Positions 1 to 5,077 of a stretch of DNA of 5,077 bases are shown one piece after another (positions within the stretch are counted from its first letter, which is position 1; each line of letters starts with the position of its first letter). Source of the stretch: an uncultured Prevotella sp. (GTDB lineage Bacteria; Bacteroidota; Bacteroidia; Bacteroidales; Bacteroidaceae); NCBI GenBank assembly GCA_905372445.1, contig CAJPPF010000159.1, forward strand, positions 1-5,077, in the 5' to 3' direction. The notes below the pieces were generated by a model. It saw only the letters and a list, made by a program, of their open reading frames with translations. It was not told the origin of the DNA and did not search any database. Position numbers and translations under genes: made by a program.

Positions 1-74
1 AGTCCGTACAATGGACTCCGCGCTGGGGCGGAACGTGATAAATCACGCCCCTACGCCGTCCGGCAAACGCCGAC
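1..74. repeat. REP-like structured palindromic segment, cut by the window edge
   Basis: This GC-rich stretch stands out from the AT-rich DNA beside it and contains three consecutive inverted repeats. The first is AGTCC/GGACT (1-5 with 13-17). The second is GGGG/CCCC (25-28 with 48-51) enclosing CGTGA/TCACG (34-38 with 43-47) with a 5-nt bulge at 29-33. The third is CGGC/GCCG (61-64 with 69-72) with a 4-nt loop. The minus-strand phrase GTAGGGGCGTGATTTATCAC resembles dispersed intergenic palindromes I associate with Bacteroidota genomes; that is recollection, not a search. No coding sequence is supported here. Confidence 0.5.
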
Positions 75-118
75 CATTTCTCGGCTCGTGGAATACACAA
101 AACTAAAAGGAATATTTT

Positions 119-133
119 TAGTAACGATTACTA
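119..133. promoter_or_regulatory. Perfect short dyad, possible operator
   Basis: TAGTAA (119-124) and TTACTA (128-133) are exact inverted repeats separated by CGA. A 15-bp dyad with this geometry is the usual shape of a site for a dimeric helix-turn-helix regulator. No regulator gene is in the window and AT-rich DNA makes chance dyads common, so the role is uncertain. Confidence 0.3.
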
Positions 134-155
134 TTTGAAACAAAAGGTAAGCCTA

Positions 156-185
156 TATTGACTATACGTGCCTGTAGTGTCAATA
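156..185. promoter_or_regulatory. Imperfect 30-bp inverted repeat, TATTGAC/GTCAATA arms
   Basis: Seven-base arms at 156-162 and 179-185 are exact inverted repeats around a 16-nt centre, which itself contains TAC/GTA (165-167 with 174-176). It could be a two-half-site operator or a weak hairpin. It lacks the following T-run of a terminator on both strands. Confidence 0.3.
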
Positions 186-330
186 AATAAAGACTTGCAG
201 AACTTTCAATCAGTTTTTATCGGACAGCAATAATTTACATTATGATTGTGATAGTTTATTAGACCAGCTCGGAATACTTTTTTCTAAAACCAGCAATGCT
301 CTCTAAAGTCTTGGGAAGTTGGAATATTGC

Positions 331-362
331 AAAAAAAGAGGATGTGCGGACACATCCTCTTT
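331..362 (-). terminator. Intrinsic terminator after asnS
   Basis: A perfect 12-bp stem (335-346 with 351-362) encloses a 4-nt loop at 347-350. Read on the minus strand, it runs into a stretch of seven T residues (337-331), the first of which belong to the stem base. It lies about 60 nt after the asnS stop and marks the likely end of the operon transcript. On the plus strand the following T-run is short and broken, so it acts mainly in the asnS direction. Confidence 0.92.
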
Positions 363-372
363 ATCTTTCAGG

Positions 373-402
373 CGGTGGAATTGTGCATGCTCAATGCCAC
401 CG
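373..402 (-). other. Stem-loop with palindromic loop in the asnS 3' untranslated region
   Basis: Between the asnS stop and the terminator there is an imperfect hairpin. CGGTGG pairs with CCACCG (402-397 with 378-373), one C/T mismatch follows, then ATTG pairs with CAAT (395-392 with 383-380). The 8-nt loop is AGCATGCA and contains the self-complementary GCATGC. It has no T-run of its own, so it is not a second terminator. Its role is unknown: it may protect the mRNA 3' end, bind a protein, or pair with another RNA. Confidence 0.55.
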
Positions 403-424
403 GCGTAATCAGAATATCAGTCGA

Positions 425-1855
425 TTAGAACTCTGCCGTCTTTGGCGTTCGTGGGAAAGGAATGACGTCGCGGATGTTCTGCATACCTGTCACGAAGAGT
501 ATAAGGCGCTCAAAACCAAGACCGAAACCACCGTGAGGACATGAACCGAAGCGGCGTGTGTCGAGATACCACCACATATCCTTCATCGGAAGATGACGGC
601 GCTGAATCTCACCGACCAACTTGTCGTAGTTCTCTTCGCGCACCGAACCGCCAATTATCTCGCCAATCTGTGGGAACAGGACGTCGGTGCCCTGAACCGT
701 TTCTTCCATTTCCTTACCGTCGAGGACTGGCTTCTTAGCGTCAATCTTCATGTAGAATGCCTTGATATCCTTTGGATAGTTTGTCATGATAATAGGCTTC
801 TTGAAGTACTCTTCTACGAGATAGCGCTCATGCTCTGATGCGAGGTCGTCACCCCAGGCGCAAGGGAACTCAAACTTCTTGCCACTCTTAACGGCTTCCT
901 GCAGAATACGTATGCCCTCAGTATAAGGCAGACGCACGAACTCTGTGTCGACAACGCCGCGCAGACGCTCCAGCAGGCTCTTGTCGATCATGTTGTTGAG
1001 GAACTCGAGGTCGTCCTTGCAATTGTCGAGTGCCCAGCGCACACAGTACTTGATGAAGTCTTCCTCGAGGTCCATGAGGTCGTCGAGGTCGATGAAACAC
1101 ACCTCCGGCTCAACCATCCAGAACTCTGCCAGGTGGCGCGGGGTGTTGCTGTTCTCGGCACGGAACGTCGGACCGAAGGTGTAGATTGCGCCAAGCGCCG
1201 TAGCACCGAGCTCGCCTTCAAGCTGTCCGGAAACGGTCAGCGAGGTTTGTCTGCCGAAGAAATCATCATCGTAGATAATGCTTCCGTTCTCGTCCTTCTT
1301 AAGGTCGTAGAGATTCTTTGTGGTCACCTGAAACATCTGTCCGGCACCTTCGCAGTCGCTTGCGGTGATCAGTGGCGTGTGGAAATAGAAATATCCATGC
1401 TCATGGAAATATGTGTGTATTGCCATTGCCATATTGTGGCGGATGCGCATGACGGCACCGAAAGTATTTGTACGCAGACGCATATGGGCATGCTGACGCA
1501 TATACTCGAACGACTGACCTTTCTTCTGCATCGGATATTCCGCACCGCAGACACCGTAAATATCTATCTCTGCAGCCTGAATCTCTGACGACTGACCCTG
1601 ACCCTGACTCTCAACGAGTGTACCATTGACAGTGATACAAGCGCCTGTTGTTATCGTCTTGAGCATTTCTGCGTCAAATTTCGCAGGGTCAACAACAACC
1701 TGGACATTCTTTATCGTAGAGCCATCATTGATGGCAATGAAGTCGACAGCCTTGCTCGAACGGTGAGTACGCACCCAGCCTTTCACATTAACCGTAGTGC
1801 CGTAGGCAGTACTTTTAAGAATGTCTACGACCTTTGTTCTTTTAATATCTTCCAT
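425..1855 (-). CDS. asnS: Asparaginyl-tRNA synthetase (class II aaRS)
   Basis: This cytoplasmic enzyme charges tRNA-Asn with asparagine, using ATP by way of an asparaginyl-adenylate. The protein has 476 residues, close to the usual bacterial AsnRS length (about 465). Residues about 20-104 form the N-terminal OB-fold that reads the anticodon. The class II catalytic core follows: motif 1 around residues 148-165 ending at the conserved Pro161, motif 2 with FRAE at 231-234 and RHLAEFWM at 240-247, and motif 3 with GFGLGFERL at 443-451 followed by IRDVIPFPR at 461-469. The HLAEFWM segment is typical of AsnRS rather than AspRS. The ATG start lies 37 bp after the stop of the pseudouridine synthase gene, with no clear Shine-Dalgarno, which is normal for Bacteroidota. 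No promoter is visible in that gap, so it is probably the last gene of the purB operon, ending at the terminator at 331-362. All key motifs are intact. Confidence 0.98.
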   Translation of the reverse strand: MEDIKRTKVVDILKSTAYGTTVNVKGWVRTHRSSKAVDFIAINDGSTIKNVQVVVDPAKFDAEMLKTITTGACITVNGTLVESQGQGQSSEIQAAEIDIYGVCGAEYPMQKKGQSFEYMRQHAHMRLRTNTFGAVMRIRHNMAMAIHTYFHEHGYFYFHTPLITASDCEGAGQMFQVTTKNLYDLKKDENGSIIYDDDFFGRQTSLTVSGQLEGELGATALGAIYTFGPTFRAENSNTPRHLAEFWMVEPEVCFIDLDDLMDLEEDFIKYCVRWALDNCKDDLEFLNNMIDKSLLERLRGVVDTEFVRLPYTEGIRILQEAVKSGKKFEFPCAWGDDLASEHERYLVEEYFKKPIIMTNYPKDIKAFYMKIDAKKPVLDGKEMEETVQGTDVLFPQIGEIIGGSVREENYDKLVGEIQRRHLPMKDMWWYLDTRRFGSCPHGGFGLGFERLILFVTGMQNIRDVIPFPRTPKTAEF

Positions 1856-1892
1856 CTTGATTAAAATATCAATTGTCTAATCATTATTTTCC

Positions 1893-3368
1893 TTATTCGA
1901 AAGCACCCATGCGCAGCATTTCCACTTCTTTCTCGGTGAGGAATCGCCAGTCGCCACGACGCACATTCTTCTTTGTCAGTCCGCAGAACTGCACGCGGTC
2001 GAGCTTTGTCACGCGGTAGCCGAGTGCCTCGAAGATACGGCGTACGATACGATTCTTTCCGCTGTGAATCTCTATTCCTACCTGACTCTTGTCCGTCGGA
2101 GAAGCATATTCCACAGCATCTGCATGGATTTCGCCGTCTTCGAGCTGTATGCCCTCGGCGATTTGCTCAAGGTCGTGCTTGGTGACGTTCTTGTCAAGGA
2201 AGACATGATATACTTTCTTCTTGAGGAACTTCGGGTGTGTCAGCTTTGAAGCGAGCTCGCCGTCGTTGGTAAGAAGAAGCACACCGGTCGTGTTGCGGTC
2301 GAGACGGCCCACAGGATATATGCGCTCCGGACATGCACCGCTGACAAGGTCCATCACAGTCTTACGCTGCTGTGGGTCATCGCTCGTGGTGACATAGTCC
2401 TTCGGCTTGTTCAGAAGGACATACACCTTCTTCTCGAGCGAAACCGGCTGTTCGTGGAATACGACATTGTCGGTGCGGAGAATCTTTGTTCCAAGCTCTG
2501 TGACAACCTCACCATTCACCGTCACAACACCTGCCTGGATGAAGTCGTCAGCCTCGCGACGTGAGCATACTCCTGCATTGGCAAGAAACTTATTCAGACG
2601 GATAGGCTCGTTTGGATCAACATGTTCTTCGCGGTATTCTATACGTTTCTTCATACTGTACTTTGCATGCGGATCGTAGTCATCGTTGTGCTGACGCTTG
2701 TAACCGCCCTGTTGTGGACGTCCGGAGAAATTGTTCGGACGGAAGCCGCCCTGCTGTGGACGATAGCCGCCTTGCTGCGGACGTTGCTGATAGCCTCCAC
2801 CCTGACGGTAACTGCCGCCCTGTGGACGATAGCCACTCTGCTGACGTGGCTGATAGCCGCCCTCCTGACCGTCCTGATTATAGCGAGGACGATAACCGCC
2901 CTGCTGGCGTGGCTGATAGCCACCCTCCTGACCATCCTGATTGTAATGAGGACGATAACCGCCTTGCTGGCGTGGCTGATAGCCGCCCTCCTGACCGTCC
3001 TGATTATAGCGAGGACGATAACCGCCCTGCTGGCGTGGCTGATAGCCGCCCTCCTGACCGTCCTGATTGTAATGAGGACGATAGCCACTTTGCTGACGTG
3101 GACGGTATCCTCCTTCATTATAACGTGGGCGATAACCTTCCTGACGTGTGTCCTGACGCTGTTCTGACATACCAAAACCACTTGTACGGAATGAACCCTC
3201 GTCATTAGAACTGATGCGTGGACGAGAGATACGCGGACGCTGTGGACGTGCGTTCTCCTGATTCTCACGGTTGTAATTTCCTGTTGAGCGTGATACTCTT
3301 TCGTAGCGTTTGCCTTCTGATTGCTGATTAGCAGTCTGCTCTAAATCATAATTTTTCTCTGATTCCAT
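1893..3368 (-). CDS. rluB: RluB-type 23S rRNA pseudouridine synthase with long repetitive N-terminal extension
   Basis: This RsuA-family enzyme isomerises a uridine in large-subunit rRNA to pseudouridine; the E. coli RluB target is U2605 of 23S rRNA. The protein has 491 residues, while the catalytic part usually needs only about 240-290. Residues 1-74 are polar and rich in Arg, Ser, Asn and Glu. Residues 75-225 are a Gly/Gln/Arg/Tyr/Pro low-complexity region with tandem repeats, and 226-255 are a charged linker. An S4 RNA-binding domain covers about 256-303 (LNKFLANAGVCSRREAD at 258-274). The catalytic domain runs from about 313 to 487, with GRLDRNTTG at 354-362 placing the catalytic Asp at 357, LLLTNDGE at 364-371, and GKNRIVRRIFEALG at 437-450. 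The ATG is the only good start before the S4 domain that also covers the extension, and the whole frame is open. RluB is the best match, but RluE, RluF or RsuA specificity cannot be excluded from sequence alone. It probably shares a transcript with purB and asnS. Confidence 0.95.
   Translation of the reverse strand: MESEKNYDLEQTANQQSEGKRYERVSRSTGNYNRENQENARPQRPRISRPRISSNDEGSFRTSGFGMSEQRQDTRQEGYRPRYNEGGYRPRQQSGYRPHYNQDGQEGGYQPRQQGGYRPRYNQDGQEGGYQPRQQGGYRPHYNQDGQEGGYQPRQQGGYRPRYNQDGQEGGYQPRQQSGYRPQGGSYRQGGGYQQRPQQGGYRPQQGGFRPNNFSGRPQQGGYKRQHNDDYDPHAKYSMKKRIEYREEHVDPNEPIRLNKFLANAGVCSRREADDFIQAGVVTVNGEVVTELGTKILRTDNVVFHEQPVSLEKKVYVLLNKPKDYVTTSDDPQQRKTVMDLVSGACPERIYPVGRLDRNTTGVLLLTNDGELASKLTHPKFLKKKVYHVFLDKNVTKHDLEQIAEGIQLEDGEIHADAVEYASPTDKSQVGIEIHSGKNRIVRRIFEALGYRVTKLDRVQFCGLTKKNVRRGDWRFLTEKEVEMLRMGAFE
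2694..2837 (-). repeat. Degenerate Gly/Gln/Tyr/Arg-rich repeats, C-terminal side of the rluB array
   Basis: Residues 178-225 continue the low-complexity region as shorter, irregular units built on GGYRPQQ, GGYQQRPQQ, GGFRPNN and GRPQQGGYKR. Aromatic residues and arginines still alternate with Gly/Gln spacers, but the acidic residues of the 21-residue unit are absent, making this part the more basic end, next to the linker and S4 domain. Confidence 0.8.
2838..3089 (-). repeat. Four tandem 63-bp repeats inside rluB (21-residue units)
   Basis: Four uninterrupted 63-bp units lie at 3027-3089, 2964-3026, 2901-2963 and 2838-2900, encoding residues 94-114, 115-135, 136-156 and 157-177. Each 21-residue unit has Tyr at positions 3, 7 and 16, Arg at 4 and 19, Pro at 5 and 18, and the acidic pair Asp10 and Glu13. 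Position 6 alternates His, Arg, His, Arg. The DNA of units one and three matches closely, as does that of units two and four, so the array is really two copies of a 126-bp dimer, with about 7 differences by eye. The unit length is a multiple of three, so gain or loss of copies keeps the frame. Confidence 0.95.
3090..3140 (-). repeat. Shortened fifth repeat copy at the N-terminal side of the rluB array
   Basis: Residues 77-93 match the 21-residue unit but lack four residues (the QDGQ step between YN and EGGY), giving a 17-residue copy. It also has Arg where the full units have Gln in the YQPRQQ block. This suggests an older or differently trimmed unit flanking the homogeneous array. Confidence 0.8.
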
Positions 3369-3478
3369 TTTCTTAATCGTTTTTTGACCTCACGGCCGAT
3401 AATAACTGATGTGTTATTCCTAAAAATAATAATATTGTAATACGTTGTTTATAAATACATTTTATTTTAAATACCGAT
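3369..3478 (-). other. AT-rich gap between purB and rluB
   Basis: This 110-bp spacer shows no intrinsic terminator after purB and no full TAnnTTTG box, so read-through from purB into rluB is the simplest reading. It contains a weak 6-bp hairpin, AATAAC/GTTATT (3401-3406 with 3413-3418), about 33 nt before the rluB ATG. An ACCTC/GAGGT element at 3387-3391 is 18 nt from the ATG, too far to serve as a normal ribosome binding site. Confidence 0.5.
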
Positions 3479-4825
3479 TTAAATTCCTGTATAGTTGCTT
3501 GGTGTTATCGCCATCAGTTCCGCCTTCACGGCATCACTGACGTCAAGTCCTTGTATGAACTCATGGATTGTCTGCTCTGTCATTTTAGTGTTTGTGCGGG
3601 TAAGCGACTTAAGTGCCTCGTAAGGGTTTGGATATGCCTCGCGGCGCAAAATAGTCTGTATAGCTTCTGCAACAACAGCCCATGTGTCGTCAAGGTCGGC
3701 TTTCAACTTGCTCTCGTTGAGGATGAGCTTGCGCAGTCCCTTTAATGTGCTCTGCACGGCAATAAGGGTGTGACCGAAAGGAACGCCGATATTGCGCAGA
3801 ACCGTCGAGTCCGTGAGGTCGCGCTGCAGACGGCTTACCGGTAATTTCCGTGCCAGGAACTGCAGAACGGCGTTGGATATGCCGAGATTGCCCTCGGAGT
3901 TCTCGAAGTCGATTGGATTGACCTTGTGTGGCATGGCGCTTGAGCCTACCTCGCCTTTCTTGATTTTCTGCTTGAAATAGTCCATTGAGATATACATCCA
4001 GAAATCGCGATCAAGGTCGATGATGATAGTATTTATGCGACGGAGCGCGTCGAATACAGCGCCCATGCAGTCGTAGTTGCTTATCTGTGTGGTGTATTGC
4101 TCACGCTCAAGACCAAGTTTCCGGCTCACGAACTCATTACCGAAAGCACGCCAATCGAACGCAGGGTAAGCCACATGATGAGCGTTGAAATTGCCAGTTG
4201 CTCCGCCAAACTTTGCTGTGAGCTTGCAAGTCTTAAGCTGGTTCAGCTGCTCTGTGAGCCGATACACGAATACCATTACTTCTTTTCCAAGCCGTGTAGG
4301 CGATGCCGGCTGCCCGTGGGTCTTTGCAAGCATGCTGACCTCATGCCACTCGTCGGCATAAGCCTGAAGCTGGCCGATGAGTTCTTCTACCTGTGGAATG
4401 ATAACATTATCGAGTGCATCCTTGATTGTCAGAGGCACGCTGGTGTTGTTTATGTCCTGCGAGGTAAGTCCGAAGTGTATGAATTCCTTGAATCTTTCCA
4501 GTCCGCCAATCTTGTCGAACTGTTCCTTAATGAAGTATTCTACCGCTTTGACATCATGGTTTGTCACACTTTCGATATCTTTCACCCGCTGTGCATCATT
4601 TTCCGTGAAATCTTTGTAGATACCGCGCAGTGTTTCAAAAAGCGACTTGTCGAACGACGATAGCTGAGGGAGTGGCAGCTCACAGAGGGCTATAAAGTAT
4701 TCTATCTCCACACGTACACGATAGCGGATAAGCGCATACTCTGAAAAATACTCTGCCAATGATTCTGTTTTCCCTCTATAACGACCGTCAATTGGCGAAA
4801 TGGCAGTCAGCAAGTCTAAATTCAT
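3479..4825 (-). CDS. purB: Adenylosuccinate lyase
   Basis: PurB catalyses two beta-eliminations that release fumarate: SAICAR to AICAR in de novo purine synthesis, and adenylosuccinate to AMP. It belongs to the fumarase/aspartase superfamily and normally acts as a cytoplasmic homotetramer. The protein has 448 residues, close to E. coli PurB (456). Visible hallmarks are SPIDGRY at 10-16, TNHDVKAVEYF at 88-98, FGLTSQDINNT at 118-128, KTHGQPASPTRLGKE at 168-182 with the general acid His170, and the superfamily signature GSSAMPHKVNP at 294-304, whose serines 295-296 include the catalytic base on the flexible loop. Length and N-terminal SPIDGRY match the E. coli-type PurB rather than the shorter Bacillus type. 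The ATG is chosen because SPIDGRY follows within ten residues. A candidate promoter lies about 75 bp upstream, and a possible short upstream ORF overlaps the start codon. It is the first gene of the probable operon. Confidence 0.98.
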   Translation of the reverse strand: MNLDLLTAISPIDGRYRGKTESLAEYFSEYALIRYRVRVEIEYFIALCELPLPQLSSFDKSLFETLRGIYKDFTENDAQRVKDIESVTNHDVKAVEYFIKEQFDKIGGLERFKEFIHFGLTSQDINNTSVPLTIKDALDNVIIPQVEELIGQLQAYADEWHEVSMLAKTHGQPASPTRLGKEVMVFVYRLTEQLNQLKTCKLTAKFGGATGNFNAHHVAYPAFDWRAFGNEFVSRKLGLEREQYTTQISNYDCMGAVFDALRRINTIIIDLDRDFWMYISMDYFKQKIKKGEVGSSAMPHKVNPIDFENSEGNLGISNAVLQFLARKLPVSRLQRDLTDSTVLRNIGVPFGHTLIAVQSTLKGLRKLILNESKLKADLDDTWAVVAEAIQTILRREAYPNPYEALKSLTRTNTKMTEQTIHEFIQGLDVSDAVKAELMAITPSNYTGI

Positions 4826-4866
4826 ACCTGATAGTTATATATTTTGTTGAGTACAATAAGTGACAT
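4822..4866 (-). CDS. Possible 14-codon upstream ORF overlapping the purB start
   Basis: An ATG at 4866 opens a frame encoding MSLIVLNKIYNYQV, whose TGA stop overlaps the purB ATG as ATGA. This arrangement usually allows a terminating ribosome to restart on the next gene. A purine-rich AGGAG at 4880-4884 lies 13 nt before its ATG, somewhat farther than the optimal spacing. The peptide resembles no leader peptide I know. Chance occurrence in AT-rich leader DNA is quite possible, and Bacteroidota rarely depend on Shine-Dalgarno sequences, so this is a candidate only. Confidence 0.3.
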   Translation of the reverse strand: MSLIVLNKIYNYQV

Positions 4867-4900
4867 TAAGGTTTTAGCTCTCCTCGTTTCTTTTGCTATG

Positions 4901-4933
4901 CAAAGGTAATGTTTTTATTCCATAACCCTACAA
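4901..4933 (-). promoter_or_regulatory. Candidate Bacteroidota-type promoter for the purB operon
   Basis: On the minus strand, TACCTTTG at 4908-4901 matches the -7 consensus TAnnTTTG used by the Bacteroidota primary sigma factor. A TTG at 4933-4931 could serve as the -33 box, though the 22-nt spacing is slightly long. Transcription would start near 4895, giving a leader of about 70 nt before purB. This is the only full -7 match I found upstream of any of the three genes. Confidence 0.65.
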
Positions 4934-5077
4934 TATAGTGTCTTAAAAAGTAAGAAAACGAGAAAATTATTGACTTACAAACGGTCTATATCAATAAAAA
5001 CATAGCTTCGCGCCATTGTTATACCCGAATCGGTCATTAGACTCCTTGACTGATTTTGTTCGATTGTTGAGCAGATG
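4934..5077. other. Upstream edge region with no supported gene
   Basis: All three minus-strand frames are open from the right edge for 12 to 33 codons, but none carries a recognisable motif. The longest ends at a TAA at 4977-4975, about 40 bp before the purB -33 element, and could be the tail of an upstream gene lying outside the window. No terminator follows it. The final three bases are ATG on the plus strand, which cannot be interpreted without more sequence. Confidence 0.4.

Larger units (their letters stand above)
75..330. other. AT-rich intergenic stretch without a supported gene
   Basis: No convincing coding frame, tRNA or rRNA is visible. The stretch is AT-rich and carries two dyad symmetries, at 119-133 and 156-185. 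A minus-strand TAGTTTTG at 105-98 fits the -7 consensus TAnnTTTG, but no TTG lies at a suitable distance upstream of it, so a promoter for a gene to the left remains unproven. Confidence 0.6.

Noticed and set aside
11..106. 31-codon plus-strand frame starting with ATG at 11, and an open frame from the left edge to 138
   Set aside because: Both run through the hairpin-rich REP-like segment and show no recognisable protein features. They are better explained as chance translation of a non-coding repeat, although a real gene end entering from the left cannot be fully excluded.
141..149. Minus-strand TACCTTTTG resembling a -7 promoter box
   Set aside because: It has one T too many for TAnnTTTG, and the nearest TTG upstream is about 31 nt away, so it was not called as a promoter.
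2838..3089. Regular repeat array considered as CRISPR
   Set aside because: The units are directly adjacent without variable spacers, lie within an intact reading frame, and have a 63-bp coding period.
2612..3208. Long plus-strand open frames (198 and 181 codons) opposite the rluB repeats, one of them strongly hydrophobic and membrane-like
   Set aside because: They lie antisense to the in-frame 63-bp repeats, where one stop-free unit keeps every frame open. Their repetitive Leu/Ala/Ile or Asp/Arg content mirrors the complement of Gly/Gln/Arg codons. No start context or independent domain supports them.
2651..3268. 205-codon minus-strand frame overlapping rluB in another phase
   Set aside because: It is an off-frame reading of the same repeats, rich in Val/Arg/Ile/His without a domain. 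The rluB frame carries the S4 and catalytic domains and continues through this region.
5051..5058. Plus-strand TGATTTTG resembling a -7 promoter box
   Set aside because: It has one mismatch at the important second base, and the nearest candidate TTG upstream at 5016-5018 is 32 nt away, too far for a -33 element.
4975..5076. Possible C-terminal tail of an upstream minus-strand gene entering at the right edge
   Set aside because: Only about 33 codons are visible, two other frames are also open from the edge, and there is no motif or terminator after it.

Overview
The window reads as chromosomal core DNA of a Bacteroidota bacterium, most likely of the Prevotella/Segatella group. The clues are a -7 promoter box of the Bacteroidota type (TAnnTTTG) upstream of purB, start codons without good Shine-Dalgarno sequences, moderate GC in the genes with very AT-rich gaps, and an Arg/Gly/Gln/Tyr-rich extension on an RNA-modifying enzyme, a style common in this phylum. 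The genus is inferred from general familiarity, not from a search.

Layout, read along the minus strand from high to low coordinates: an upstream region with no supported gene (4934-5077); a candidate promoter (4901-4933); a leader of about 70 nt with a possible 14-codon upstream ORF whose stop overlaps the purB start; purB, adenylosuccinate lyase (3479-4825); a 110-bp AT-rich gap; an RluB-type 23S rRNA pseudouridine synthase with a long repetitive, probably disordered N-terminus (1893-3368); a 37-bp gap; asnS, asparaginyl-tRNA synthetase (425-1855); then two hairpins, the second a strong intrinsic terminator (331-362). The three genes face the same way, no internal terminator is visible, and they probably form one transcript. 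Positions 1-330 hold no supported gene, but contain a structured, REP-like palindromic segment at the left edge and two dyad symmetries.

The genes supply related growth functions: purine nucleotide synthesis, ribosome maturation and aminoacyl-tRNA supply, which fits growth-linked co-expression. The most unusual element is the N-terminal half of the pseudouridine synthase. It has four near-identical 21-residue Tyr/Arg/Gly/Gln repeats, arranged as two copies of a 126-bp dimer, between degenerate copies. Its composition resembles RNA-binding, condensate-forming low-complexity domains. I did not find convincing evidence of a new multi-gene system, defence island, CRISPR array or mobile element.
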